A DNA stretch of 64,000 nt from Halocatena salina. Lineage in GTDB: Archaea; Halobacteriota; Halobacteria; Halobacteriales; Haloarculaceae. The notes below the pieces were generated by a model. The model made no database searches. It worked only from the letters and a program-made list of their open reading frames with translations, and was not told the origin of the DNA. The DNA lies in contig NZ_CP096020.1 of assembly GCF_023115355.1 (NCBI RefSeq), positions 124,001-188,000 on the forward strand. The letters run 5' to 3'. The position numbers and the translations under genes are program-made. How positions within the stretch are numbered: the first letter of the stretch is position 1; each line of letters opens with the position of its first letter. Positions 18,829 to 28,917 of this stretch are shown here, in pieces.

Positions 18829-19065
18829 TCAGCGACTCCCCTCCGATACATCCGTCCAACCCGACTGCACGAGCACGATGGGGATGGTGTGCACCCGACG
18901 GTCTGATCTATTCATTCTACGTCGTTCTACGAGTTGGGGGGCTTATAGATCCGTTCAGAAAACAGTGCACAGCGAGAAACCACTACGTACACGGCGATGG
19001 TATCACACTATGAAAAAATTTCACAGGACGAAAACGCTTTTTCGGATGGACGTCCGACAAACAAC

Positions 19066-19860
19066 ATGAACGCGGTGCTCGAAGAGGTCGAGTTTCTCGC
19101 GCGGTCGGAACACCGCGTCGAGGTGCTTCGATTGCTCGCCGAGGAGAGTCACACCAGAGGGGCCCTTCTGGATGCGACCGATGCATCGGGGGCTACAGTC
19201 AGCCGAATTCTCCACGACTTCGAGGAACGGTCGTGGATCCAGCGGCGAAACGGAACGTACGTCGTGACGGCGGCCGGACGTCTCGTAGCGTGTGGGTTTA
19301 CTGATCTGCTCGATGTGCTAGCGACAGAACGAGAACTGCGGGACGTGGTCGAGTATCTCCCGGTTGAGGAGCTAGCATTCGATCTCCGACAGCTGGCGGA
19401 CGCGACGGTGACGCTCCCAACGGGAACACGGCCGGACGCACCGGTCAGGCGGCTCTTGGAACTGGAACGGGACGCCGATCGGATCCGGGCGTTCTCTCAC
19501 GCGTTCAACGAACGGAGTCTTTCGCTCGTTGCCCAGCGCGTTCATGACGACGAACTCGTGTTCGAGGGTGTCTTTTCGTGGGACGCGATCGCCGCACTGG
19601 CTTCCGATTCCAAACTCCGGGAACAGCTGATGACTCTACTCGACGCTGACCAAGCGACAGTCCGGGTTCGTTCCGGAGAGGTTCCACTCGCCGTGACTAT
19701 CGCTGATGAGACAGTTCATCTGCTCGTTCGCGATGCGAACGGCGTGCTCCAAGCGTCGATCGACACGGATGATCCGGCCGTCCAATCGTGGGCCATCAAC
19801 GCCTTCGATGAGTACTGGGACCGTGGTCGGGATCTCGACTGGACCGATCTCTTCGAGTGA
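19066..19860 (+). CDS. Haloarchaeal winged-helix regulator
   Basis: A 264-aa protein with an N-terminal wHTH (residues 1-75: 'EHRVEVLRLLAEESHTRGAL', 'ATVSRILHDFEERSWIQRRNGTYVVTAAGRLV') and a C-terminal sensor-like domain (residues 120-255: 'RAFSHAFNERSLSLVAQRV', 'LFEGVFSWDAIA' type pattern, 'VRVRSGEVPLAVTIADETVHLLV'). This two-domain layout is the common haloarchaeal 'HTH + DUF1724-like' regulator. The start is ATG 19066; an in-frame ATG at 18997 would add 23 residues. It is divergent from the EamA transporter. Confidence 0.8.
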   Translation: MNAVLEEVEFLARSEHRVEVLRLLAEESHTRGALLDATDASGATVSRILHDFEERSWIQRRNGTYVVTAAGRLVACGFTDLLDVLATERELRDVVEYLPVEELAFDLRQLADATVTLPTGTRPDAPVRRLLELERDADRIRAFSHAFNERSLSLVAQRVHDDELVFEGVFSWDAIAALASDSKLREQLMTLLDADQATVRVRSGEVPLAVTIADETVHLLVRDANGVLQASIDTDDPAVQSWAINAFDEYWDRGRDLDWTDLFE

Positions 19861-20255
19861 GCTGCGGGAAGACGACTCGCTATTATCTATCAACTCGTGT
19901 GTGATAGTTACTGATATTCACTCTCGTTGCTAGCCCGATCGTCGGTCGTGTCATTGTGTTTGAGTCCGATAAAGCTATGTTCGGTGGTGTCTATTTTCCC
20001 TCCGAAGCGTTCTATGATCCGCCGGCTCGTGTGTCGTCCGGTGTTCGTTCCGCTCGTGTCTCCCGCAGCGCGACGGGCCCGATAGCTGCAGCACTCGGGT
20101 TCGTTTCGCTACATTCTGTAGCCGTACTATTCCGACCGAACACACACGTATATGTCGATATTCGCTGAGTCACCGGTGTCTGGCCGGGACTCGTCCGATC
20201 ACGCATCGCTTCGCACACAGCTGTATCGCTCACTGACCATAACCGGTGGTTGCCG
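19861..20255. other. Intergenic, nothing recognised
   Basis: No supported gene. It should contain the promoter of the MFS gene. Confidence 0.4.
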
Positions 20256-21557
20256 ATGACCACTGCCGACACGGCTGGCGGAACGTCTCTGTGGGAGAAC
20301 CGTGATTTCCGTCGGTTTTTCGCTGGACAGTTCGTGACGAACGTCGGGGACAGTCTTTACACCGTCGCTGTCCTGTGGCTCGTCTTCGAGCTCAGCGGTT
20401 CGACCGTTCTCACGGGCATTGCGAACGCGTTGTTGTTGCTTCCGTGGCTGTTGCAGATACTCGCCGGCCCGATCGTGGATCGACTTCCGCTCACACCCGT
20501 TCTGGTGGGATCACAGTTCGCACAAGGTATCGTCGTGCTCGTGCTCCCGATCGCTGGAATGACAGGAAGACTGAGTGTCGATCTCCTGCTGGCGGTCGTC
20601 CCTGTGTTGGCGCTTGCTACACTGTTGATGTCGCCGATGCAGGCGACGCTACTCCCTCGCATTGTCGCCGACCAGCAGCTGTCGCGGGCCAATTCCGCCC
20701 TCGCAACCATCACGCTTGGACTCGATATGGTGTTTGACGCCCTCGGCGGTGCGTTCATCGCCATCTTCGGCACAACGACGTTGTTCTGGTTCGATTCGGT
20801 CACGTTCGCCGTCGCCGGTCTGCTGTTCGGTGGCATCGAGGTGTCCCCTGTCTCCGACGGGAGACAAGCGAGTGAAGCGTCGATTCGGTCGGTGATCGAC
20901 TCATATCTCATCGATTTGCGTGCCGGGATCGACGTGCTTCGCGGGACCGTCTTCGTCGATCTGGTGCTCACGACGGCGGTGTTCAACCTCACAACCGGTG
21001 TAACGCTCGCAATCTTGCCGGCGTTCGGCAACACGCTCGGTGGACCCGCCGTTTACGGGCTGTTGCTCGGTGCGCTCGGCGTCGGTCGGCTCGTTGGATC
21101 ACTCCTTGCACCGTTGCTCGAACGCGTTGCGTACGGCCGGCTGATTCTCGTTGGCTACTCGGTGGCCGCGTGCTGGTGGTTCACCGCGGTGTACGCGCCG
21201 TGGACGGCACTCACCGTTGTCCTGTTCGGACTCGCGTGGGTGCCGGCAGCCATCGATGACGTGCTCACATCGACGCTGAACCAGACCGTGTTTCCAGATG
21301 ATCTCCGCGGACGTGTCTCTGCCATCAAAGGAACGGCATCTGGGGGGACGCTGCCGCTCGGATCGCTCGTCGGTGGCATCGTTGCCGAACTGCTGGGAAC
21401 GAAGACGACGATGGGGTTGGCCGCGCTCGGCCTCGGGTTTACGGGTCTGTACGTCCTTGCCCGCCCACGTCTTCGTCGCCTTCCCGCGGTTGCGGAAGCC
21501 ACCCCGGCGGCGTTCGGCATGACGGAGTCATCTGCTTGCGATCGGGACTCAGCCTGA
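20256..21557 (+). CDS. MFS transporter
   Basis: A 433-aa major facilitator with about twelve helices. The N-terminus 'LWENRDFRRFFAGQFVTNVGDSLY' and the loop 'LPRIVADQQLSRANSALATITLG' are typical of the MFS_3/enterobactin-exporter-like group, as is 'DLRGRVSAIKGTASGGTLPLG' near the C-terminus. It is likely an efflux carrier. The ATG at 20256 is preferred over a TTG two codons upstream. It is monocistronic. Confidence 0.88.
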   Translation: MTTADTAGGTSLWENRDFRRFFAGQFVTNVGDSLYTVAVLWLVFELSGSTVLTGIANALLLLPWLLQILAGPIVDRLPLTPVLVGSQFAQGIVVLVLPIAGMTGRLSVDLLLAVVPVLALATLLMSPMQATLLPRIVADQQLSRANSALATITLGLDMVFDALGGAFIAIFGTTTLFWFDSVTFAVAGLLFGGIEVSPVSDGRQASEASIRSVIDSYLIDLRAGIDVLRGTVFVDLVLTTAVFNLTTGVTLAILPAFGNTLGGPAVYGLLLGALGVGRLVGSLLAPLLERVAYGRLILVGYSVAACWWFTAVYAPWTALTVVLFGLAWVPAAIDDVLTSTLNQTVFPDDLRGRVSAIKGTASGGTLPLGSLVGGIVAELLGTKTTMGLAALGLGFTGLYVLARPRLRRLPAVAEATPAAFGMTESSACDRDSA

Positions 21558-21949
21558 TTTCTGCCGGAGTCTCGATCCGTGCGATGAGATCCCGCCGTTG
21601 ACAGGACAAGCCATTGCAGGGCTCCGTGGATACGGGGCCGCTGTCACGACGGACGTATGCTCTTTCGCAACGTTGTCTCTGGGGATACGATCTCCGAGGT
21701 GGAGGACTTATCGGGGAAGGACACCGTTCGCAGATGAGGATATTATGTTTGTGGGAACGACTGCTTAGGAACTGGCCGACGATCGGTATCACGACGTCGA
21801 CACTCCATGAACATCTCTACGAAGCCGATCGGAAATTATTGTATTTTTACTATATATTTTTAAAAAATTTATGGATATATCTATATATTGAAAACCAAGT
21901 GGTAGTTCTAGCTATGGGTTCCCTATCGTCTGTATCAACTTCTACATTG
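21558..21949. other. Intergenic, AT-rich centre
   Basis: Bases 21830-21900 are strongly AT-rich. No gene is supported between the convergent MFS and methyltransferase genes. Confidence 0.4.
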
Positions 21950-22564
21950 TTACTCGTCCCGTTCGGCGGCGAGGACGCCCACTTGATCGTGCACTCGTTC
22001 AACTGCCGTCATTACGAATCCAGCGTCGGTGAGTTCGTCCACGAGCATCCCGACGGTTGCCCCATCAACTCCATGGCCGAATAGCGGTTCCTCGGGGTTG
22101 GGTGCGCCGAAGAACATCGCGTCTCCGAGGACGAACCGGCGCGGGTCGAGATCGGCGATAGTCTCGATGGCTTCCCGTTTCTCTTCGTCGGGTAGGTGGT
22201 GCAGGGCGAAGTTCGAAACGACGATATCTACTTTGCTGTCGTATTGTGGGTCGCGGAACTCACCGTACCCGATCTCCACATTTTTCATACCCCTGTCAGC
22301 TGCCTTCGCCTGCGCCTTCTCTATCATTCCCTCGCTGATGTCGCGACCGACGACGTGACTAGCGTCCTCAGCGAGCGCGAGAGCGATCAGACCCGTACCT
22401 GTTCCAAGGTCGAGGACCACGTCGTTGGGACGTGGATCGGCGTGTTCTATGACGAGCGAGGCGCACGCATTGTACATCCACTTTTCTTCGCTATCATGTT
22501 TCTCGTCGTAGTGATCGGCCATCTGCGAGAAACGATCGGCGAGTTCCTTGAGTTCCTCGTCCAT
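21950..22564 (-). CDS. Class I SAM-dependent methyltransferase
   Basis: A 204-aa Rossmann-fold methyltransferase. Motif I is 'VVLDLGTGTGLIALALA', motif II/acidic loop 'VGRDISEGMIEKAQAKA', motif IV 'VDIVVSNFALHHLPDEEK'. The N-terminal helix region 'ADRFSQMADHYDEKHDSEEKWMYNA' is typical of small-molecule methyltransferases. The substrate is unknown. Its ATG follows the stop of the upstream hypothetical gene by only a few bases, so the two are probably one transcript. Confidence 0.9.
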   Translation of the reverse strand: MDEELKELADRFSQMADHYDEKHDSEEKWMYNACASLVIEHADPRPNDVVLDLGTGTGLIALALAEDASHVVGRDISEGMIEKAQAKAADRGMKNVEIGYGEFRDPQYDSKVDIVVSNFALHHLPDEEKREAIETIADLDPRRFVLGDAMFFGAPNPEEPLFGHGVDGATVGMLVDELTDAGFVMTAVERVHDQVGVLAAERDE

Positions 22565-22569
22565 TATTA

Positions 22570-22929
22570 TTACTCTATTCGAACGTTTCTCTGGGGGATT
22601 CCGTACCGACCGTTTTGGCCGACTTCCGTCTCGTCGCCGACGGTCGCCGCTATTGAATGAGAAGCGCCGCTTGGGGCATCCTCTGCGGTGAAGAAGTCCT
22701 CAACCGATGTGAGCCCCACACGCTGTGACTGTGTTGTTTCGACCAACCTAGCTTGGTTCACTTGGGAACCGAACTGTTCAGTCGATTCGCCGTGTTGGTT
22801 CATCGGTGGGACGTAGGAGTCGTACACGCTCCGGTGTGAACGCCCCAACTGGAAAGTGGCATTCGATCTGAGCCTGTCGCCGATGATAGGAACATCGAGA
22901 TCCGAATCGCCGTCATCGGTTGTTTGCAT
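22570..22929 (-). CDS. Hypothetical acidic protein upstream of methyltransferase
   Basis: A 119-aa protein of unknown function starting MQTTDDGDSDLDVPIIGDRL (ATG 22929). It has no recognisable domain: it is polar, with 'SHRSVYDSYVPPMNQHGES' and 'SVEDFFTAEDAPSG'. The near-contiguous spacing to the methyltransferase and the acidic composition support a real gene. It could be a methylation target or a small partner, which is pure inference. An upstream in-frame Met at 23061 is unlikely. Confidence 0.45.
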   Translation of the reverse strand: MQTTDDGDSDLDVPIIGDRLRSNATFQLGRSHRSVYDSYVPPMNQHGESTEQFGSQVNQARLVETTQSQRVGLTSVEDFFTAEDAPSGASHSIAATVGDETEVGQNGRYGIPQRNVRIE

Positions 22930-23138
22930 AGGTAATGCAATGAGGATCGAGAGTATAAGAATGTTGTTCTCAGTGACGAGTGCCTCTCGATGATGTAAGA
23001 ATGCTACTGTCTGAGCTGAGCAAGCGTCTAAGAGCTTGGATGATCCTGTATTGGACTTCAATAGTCAGTGCAGAGGTGTGAGAAGTATGTGGTTGAAGTA
23101 CAATCTTTATCCGGAAGCATTACCAAGCACCGATAACA

Positions 23139-23537
23139 ATGCCGGACGCCATACATAAGCAACTCCAAGATGAACGGGAGTGTGAGGGTCTTCTTGCCTG
23201 TATGCTCGGGCTGAATAAACTCGACAAAGGTGTATTTAGATTGTTAGCAACGCATCCTGAGCCGCTTACAGTCGATCAGATTGCGAAATTCATCGATCGG
23301 GAACGGACGACCGCGTACCGTTCAGTCAGACGACTTCAGGAAGCTGGAGTTGCCGTGCAAGACCAGGAAAACTGTCCCAAAGGTGGTTATCACTACGTGT
23401 ATCGAGTCGCTGACCCGGACGAGATTGCAGATGAACTCCAGCGGATGCTCAACGAGTGGTACGCTAATACTGGGCAGCTAATCCAGGAGTTCCGAGATAC
23501 GTATGGCAAGGACCGTTCTCCTGAAACAAATCCGTAG
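23139..23537 (+). CDS. TrmB-like helix-turn-helix regulator
   Basis: A 132-aa protein with a TrmB/MarR-type winged helix: 'LDKGVFRLLATHPEPLTVDQIAKFI', recognition helix 'RERTTAYRSVRRLQEAGVAV', wing 'CPKGGYHYVYRV', and a C-terminal helix 'ELQRMLNEWYANTGQLIQEF' for dimerisation. Three cysteines (two in 'CEGLLACMLGL', one in 'ENCPKGG') could give redox or metal sensitivity, as in some haloarchaeal regulators of this size; that is inference. It is divergent from the hypothetical/methyltransferase pair. Confidence 0.8.
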   Translation: MPDAIHKQLQDERECEGLLACMLGLNKLDKGVFRLLATHPEPLTVDQIAKFIDRERTTAYRSVRRLQEAGVAVQDQENCPKGGYHYVYRVADPDEIADELQRMLNEWYANTGQLIQEFRDTYGKDRSPETNP

Positions 23538-25331
23538 CATCTCGCTTTCGTTATCAGATAGCACGACAAACAGACGGAGTAACGTGGCTGCCGATTGACC
23601 GATGCAGTTGCCGCTGCCCTCGGATTGCGTGAGCACCTGAAGGTACGGGTACGATTTCTGTACTGCCCCTACCGATCTCAGACCCCAAATCGAGACGCTT
23701 GAAGACGGCTACCGGAGTGGCATCCCTCCCGTACTCGTTTCATGGAATGCGCAAACTCTTCTCCGATCTGGAAGTCACCGGGACAGTTAAGGTCCCTTAC
23801 ATCACTCCAAGCTCGCCCTAACGTCTGACCAGACCAAATTCCGGACGTCCCTGTCCGCTCAAAAGGTGGCGTAACCACTTTGACAACGACTGCTTCTATG
23901 AGTGCTCGGACCATCTCATGAAACCCACCAGTGTAGTCCTGTCGCTGCTCTCTAAATATAAATAATATTTCATAATATGGGCTTCGTAACGGGAACAGAA
24001 GAAGATGTATAGAATATAGTATAGGAATATTTATATTTGTTTTCGAGATCCTGCTAGTCAGCGCATGTTCAGATTCCAGTAGTGTATAGTAGAAAACTGG
24101 ACGTGATTCTTGAAGTCGGGGTATCCTCGAATTTCCGAATAAAAGTAGCGAGCTTCCCAAATCTACAGCTTTCGGAGTGTCTGCTTCAACAGCGTCATTG
24201 ATTGAATACTGCGGTCTCTGCCAATGATTCGCTGCCAGCCAAACTTGGGCCGTTCCACCACTGGCATCAGTCCTACACCGCTTACGCTTACTACCCCTAC
24301 TATCGAAGCCACTGACTGCTAGGGACCCCAACCTGTACATCTTGTATATATTATAAATTATATCTAAAAGTACAGTTAGTAATATTAGAAGCGTATGATT
24401 CTGAGATAGCATCTGGTAATCAGCCCGTCCGTTACACTCGTACACTTGTAAAAAACTATAGTTTATTTTATAGGATTGGATTCGCGACTAGCGAACGTTT
24501 GAGGTACGAATACATGAAATCGACCGCAACGATTGGCTGCTAGGGAGATCGTTTCGGATGATTATTCATAATAATATCCTCTCGAGATGCACAGAGCACA
24601 TATCGTCACTAGCGATCGGACAGCGATACACTACGTACTTCGCGCTTTTTCCACCAAACACATATACTCGCTTACAATTCCTTCAAAAACGTTCCGAACA
24701 GTACCTCACACGCTGTATGAGTGCTAACGATGCATTCGTCAATGGAAAATAGAGTTTCAGGTATCTCATTGCTCTTTTGTACGTATCTTGGAAGCATTTT
24801 TAATATATTTCTTCATATATTTATATAATTACTATATTAGATACAAATGGGTGTTATGGACTGATCGATAAGGAGATGTTGCTGCCGGTTTCTACCGGTT
24901 GATCTATCCGTCTATTAAACAAGGCGTTCTCGACATGAGAACAACATTCATCCTGTTCTAATTCGATGCTATATGGAGAAAATGTATCGAACAGTTGAGC
25001 GGTGCAGCTCCCAACTTGATCACCACCAATCATGAAACGGAGCAATGTTACTATGATCGACGAAAGAAGCCTGGTGAAGTTACAGTTCGTGCCATTCAAC
25101 CCGTTCAATACTAGGAGTACATCGTCAACGAGAGTGGCGAGTGCCGGCTGAACTCCCGTATCTCGCTGTAGTGACCAGAACGATCACACGGTTCGCTCTC
25201 TTCCGAGGTAAACAGTAAAATCTAATCTAATACTAATTCAATACTGTATTTATACCTATAAACATATTCCAATAATCCTTTGGAGTTATCATCCGACCGG
25301 CAATCTCTCCTGTTCCTCTGGCAAGGAATTA
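23538..25331. other. Long AT-rich region, no confident gene
   Basis: Mostly AT-rich with islands of higher GC at 23560-23930 and 24050-24330. A 255-codon minus-strand frame (23678-24445) lacks any recognisable domain, has mixed composition and starts in AT-rich DNA; it may include decayed coding sequence. Another minus-strand frame (24854-25108) is equally unconvincing. I could not identify transposase motifs or terminal repeats. Confidence 0.4.
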
Positions 25332-26399
25332 CTACTCCGATGTAACACTGTCGACGACGCCACGGAGGTAGCCGACAGTGAAACTACGTGCCCGGTGTCG
25401 CCAGTCGTCGTCGCCGACCATTTCCGGGACGTGGTCGGGAATGACAACGCCGTCGAACTCGATATCGTGAAGTGTTTGAACGGCTTCAACCGTATCGAAA
25501 TTGCCTTCATCAACGAACGTCTCATGGAACTTCGGAACCGTGCCAACGACGTCACGGAAATGAATGAACACTATCTGATCGCGCTCCCCGAAGCGTCGCA
25601 ACACCTCCGAGACGTCCTCTCCCATCTGAGAGAAACAACCCAGACAGAGCTTCAAACCATGATTTTTGCTTGGAACGAGTTCCATTGCTCGCTCGAAGTT
25701 CTCGACACTGCGGAACAGGCGGGGAATACCGCCCAGCGATTTGATGCCTGGTGGGTCGACGGGGTGAAGTGCGAGCCGAACACCAGCCTCCTCAGCAACG
25801 GGAAGCACATTGTTGAGGAAATACTCGTAGTTCTCCCAAAACTCCGTCTCGGTGTATGCCCGCTCAAGGCCGGGAGCGAGTCGGTCCGTATCATTAAACT
25901 CCTCGATCTCGTCGAGGTCGAAGCCTGTTCCGTCCGCTCCGCCGCGGAGTTCTACCGAATCCGTCCGCATCGGAACCACACCACGGGGGTTCCACTGATA
26001 GCCGAGGATTGGGATCTCTGCTTCACCCAGATTTCGAATAAGAGTCGTGATCTGAGTGAGGGCATCGTCAGCATCCTCGCGGTCGAACATGAGATCGCCA
26101 TACAGCGAGTAGGGAAGGGATTGGATGCCGGTGAACGTCAGTCCTGTATCCTCAATTCGCTCGCGTGCCGCCGTTAGCTCGTCCACCGTTGGAATAGTAT
26201 CACGACCAACCGCGAGCGTGTCAGTTCCATCGCGGTCGTTAAACGCGTCAGGCTCTTCTTCAGTATCCATGTGATCGACGAAAATGTCCGTTGCACCGAG
26301 CTGTCGAATGAATGCCAACCGATCGTCAGAGAGACTCCGAGTTCGCACGCCGATACGTACATCCGCCTCCACAGAATGCTTCGTGGTTTGTTTGACCAT
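25332..26399 (-). CDS. uxuA: Mannonate dehydratase family (UxuA-like) enzyme
   Basis: A 355-aa TIM-barrel enzyme of the UxuA family, which dehydrates D-mannonate to 2-keto-3-deoxygluconate using Mn2+. Marks are the barrel start 'RIGVRTRSLSDDRLAFIRQLG', the metal-site strands 'VRLALHPVDPPG', 'HGLKLCLGCFSQMG', 'IVFIHFRDVVGTVPKFHETFVDEGNFD' and 'GVVIPDHVPEM'. All the conserved His/Cys/Asp clusters appear to be present. It is divergent from the Nramp-like transporter, and the two probably share a regulator (perhaps the IclR at 31790). The substrate could be another aldonic or uronic-derived acid, since haloarchaeal homologs are uncharacterised. Confidence 0.85.
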   Translation of the reverse strand: MVKQTTKHSVEADVRIGVRTRSLSDDRLAFIRQLGATDIFVDHMDTEEEPDAFNDRDGTDTLAVGRDTIPTVDELTAARERIEDTGLTFTGIQSLPYSLYGDLMFDREDADDALTQITTLIRNLGEAEIPILGYQWNPRGVVPMRTDSVELRGGADGTGFDLDEIEEFNDTDRLAPGLERAYTETEFWENYEYFLNNVLPVAEEAGVRLALHPVDPPGIKSLGGIPRLFRSVENFERAMELVPSKNHGLKLCLGCFSQMGEDVSEVLRRFGERDQIVFIHFRDVVGTVPKFHETFVDEGNFDTVEAVQTLHDIEFDGVVIPDHVPEMVGDDDWRHRARSFTVGYLRGVVDSVTSE

Positions 26400-26676
26400 A
26401 TGCCCCTCTTGATCCTAGAGAAGAAAACGGCTACGGTTGTAGTATCACGACCGACTACTGGAGTATAACTAGCGGTTAAGCATCCAGCACCAACTGAATC
26501 CGGGAAACTGTACACATTGAGGATGTGCTCGAAATCCGCCGTCGGTAATTTTCCGGTGTCACTGTACAGTCGAGGTGTCTTGGATGCGTAGATAAATAAC
26601 GAAGAGAGGAAACTGGGAAATCGAATCAATCGTAACTATTATTACTGATCCAATTCTCTATCGATTGGAATCACAT

Positions 26677-28050
26677 ATGAGTGAAAGTCTCAGCCGAAGT
26701 GAAGAGTCCCAACAGTCGGACTCATCGGCTAAAGAATATCGAGAACCGCCGCAAACGTTTGTGGGTATACTAAAGTATTTAGGACCAGCGTTTGCGACGC
26801 TGGCGATCACCATCGGGTCCGGTGAACTGATCGCGACGACGGCCGCGGGTGCCGAAGTCGGGATCGTCGTACTGTGGTTTCTAATTATCAGCCTTTTCGT
26901 CAAGATCGGAATTCAGTACATTATTGCCAAGTATGCAATGATCGAGAACAAGACCCCTCACCAGATCTTCGATGAAATACCGGGCGAGATATTTGGACAC
27001 AGTTGGAGTTACTGGTTCATCGTGATCAAGTGGTTCTTTTCGGACAATATCCAGTACATGGGTGTGTTCTTCGGAGCTGCAGTGCTGCTCCACCACCTGG
27101 TAGGACAGACGATCCCGATCTTCTTTACAACGCTCCTCGTTCTCCTCGGCGTGACGATACCTGCATTGAGAGACTACGATTTCGTTGAGGATTTCTCTAC
27201 GATACTCGTCTTGGTGCTGGTCGCGCTGACGCTCGCTGCGGCGGTGCTCTCGTTTATCTCTCCGTTCAGGCTGTCAGCCGGAGACATCGCGTATGGACTA
27301 TCCTTTACCATCCCTGATAATGGATATTACATCATCTTCGGAACGATCGGGATAACCGGCGTTGGAGCGGGGGAGATCATCGGTTACGTGTTGTTCGTCA
27401 ACGACGCGGGCTACGGCAAACTTGCTGGTCCAAGGGACTCAGATGGATGGAAGGACCGAATGCAGGGATGGCTCCGAGTGCTGAGAGCTGACGTGTTCTT
27501 GAACGTGTTCCTCGCGGCTATCGTCACGGTTTCGTTTTTCATCGTCGGATCATCGATTCTCGCCAACTCGGGATCGTATCCTGATGGGCCTCAACTAGCT
27601 GTCTATCTCGCTGGTGCGTACGAGCAGTTGTTCGGTCCGGTCGGCTACTGGATACTGATCGTCGGTGGATTCTTCGCTCTTTATTCGACCATCTTCGGTA
27701 AACTCAATTTGCTTACCGAGGTATGGCCAGATATCCTGAATCAAACCGAGCGGTGGAATGACCTCGATATGCGGAAAGTTAGTCTGTTCATCGGCGTTGT
27801 TTCGCCGATCATCTGGCTACTGGGTGGCACGATCACCGGCTCGATCACCGGGCTCCTGTTCCTCGGTGGATTCATCAACACGATGGCGCTGTTTCCAGAG
27901 ATCGTCACTGCCATGTGGATCCTGTACAACGACTCCGAGCGAGACCCGATGTTCCAGTTTTCATTGCCAGCCAAGTCTCTCGGCTGGATCTCTCTTATTG
28001 CCACGTTCGGGATGCTCGCAGCCGTGCTTGTGCTCCAGATTCCGGCCTGA
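26677..28050 (+). CDS. Nramp-family-like transporter without metal motifs
   Basis: A 457-aa membrane protein with about eleven helices and an overall Nramp/SLC11-like layout (LeuT fold). Helix 1 reads 'LGPAFATLAITIGSGELIATT', where metal-transporting Nramps have D-P-G-N; helix 6 reads 'FGTIGITGVGAGEIIGYVLF', where they have M-P-H. The two broken helices therefore carry a G-S/A-G-E motif instead. The N-terminal 30 residues are polar. The ATG at 26677 is preferred over a TTG at 26665. Its position beside sugar-acid catabolic enzymes suggests uptake of an organic acid rather than a divalent metal (inference). It is divergent from the UxuA-like gene. Confidence 0.8.
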   Translation: MSESLSRSEESQQSDSSAKEYREPPQTFVGILKYLGPAFATLAITIGSGELIATTAAGAEVGIVVLWFLIISLFVKIGIQYIIAKYAMIENKTPHQIFDEIPGEIFGHSWSYWFIVIKWFFSDNIQYMGVFFGAAVLLHHLVGQTIPIFFTTLLVLLGVTIPALRDYDFVEDFSTILVLVLVALTLAAAVLSFISPFRLSAGDIAYGLSFTIPDNGYYIIFGTIGITGVGAGEIIGYVLFVNDAGYGKLAGPRDSDGWKDRMQGWLRVLRADVFLNVFLAAIVTVSFFIVGSSILANSGSYPDGPQLAVYLAGAYEQLFGPVGYWILIVGGFFALYSTIFGKLNLLTEVWPDILNQTERWNDLDMRKVSLFIGVVSPIIWLLGGTITGSITGLLFLGGFINTMALFPEIVTAMWILYNDSERDPMFQFSLPAKSLGWISLIATFGMLAAVLVLQIPA

Positions 28051-28227
28051 TTAGAGGCTTCGGAACTGTTCGTGCTGGCAAGTAGTGTCGACCCCTTCTA
28101 AAAGCCACGGCGAGATCTAGGCTGTTCGATACTGAACTTTTCCTACGGCAACATCAATGAAGCGCCATTGAGACGGTGCCCACCCGAAGATAGTTTTTTG
28201 ACAGTGTGTATTCAAACTACACTCGCG

Positions 28228-28662
28228 ATGGAAACCATACTGATCGTCGTGACTGGTGAGAAGCCAAATAAGAAGTTGCTAGCAGATGCAAAACGATACG
28301 CAACTGGTATCGAATCGCAGGTAGTCCTCTGTGACATTCGTGAGGAAGGATTCCACCAAAACAGCATCCAGCGGCACAGCAAGGTGGGACGCGAGGCTGA
28401 AGAGATCGACCAGTATGCCGCCGAGACGGCTGCAGCCGAGATCGCTGAGGATGCTTTCGGTGACGAAATCCCGTACGAGGTAGTCGGTGTTCCCACAGAG
28501 AGCGCCAGTACAGTCCTAGAGATCGCCGAGGAATACGGCTGTGACCGCGTCTTCATCGATGCTCGGAAGCGAACGGCGGTAGGAAAGGCTATCTTCGGGG
28601 ACCTCGCACAAACGATAATACTCCAGTTTGACGGACCAGTGACCGTAACAACTGAATCATGA
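28228..28662 (+). CDS. Universal stress protein, single UspA-like domain
   Basis: A 144-aa protein starting METILIVVTGEKPNKKLLADAKRYATG (ATG 28228). It has a Usp-like alpha/beta fold ending 'VFIDARKRTAVGKAIFGDLAQTIILQFDGPVTV', where 'GKAIFGDLAQ' replaces the usual G-S/T loop. Small Usp genes commonly follow transporter genes in haloarchaea, and this one follows the Nramp-like gene in the same direction, 177 bases on. It may modulate the transporter (inference). Confidence 0.8.
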   Translation: METILIVVTGEKPNKKLLADAKRYATGIESQVVLCDIREEGFHQNSIQRHSKVGREAEEIDQYAAETAAAEIAEDAFGDEIPYEVVGVPTESASTVLEIAEEYGCDRVFIDARKRTAVGKAIFGDLAQTIILQFDGPVTVTTES

Positions 28663-28917
28663 AACGCACTCCATCCCGTAATAATACATAGAATACAACT
28701 AACAAAATGATGAAATAAAGTTCCGGATATTCGACGCCAAATCGATCGTCTCGTGTAGCTCAATAACACACAGCATTCCCTGGCTGAACTGTTTCTTAAA
28801 TAAATCATCAGTGAGATGGATAAACTTGGAGTCGATCCATCTCAGTTGTCGGAGATGGCCGATCGCTACACCGGTGGTTGATGCGCCGTTAGTTTTTGTC
28901 TCTATCTTTTATGGAAA

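Noticed and set aside
23678-24445. A 255-codon minus-strand frame as a possible transposase or phage gene
   Set aside because: No transposase motif, no terminal repeats and inconsistent composition. Kept only as a note in the intergenic entry.
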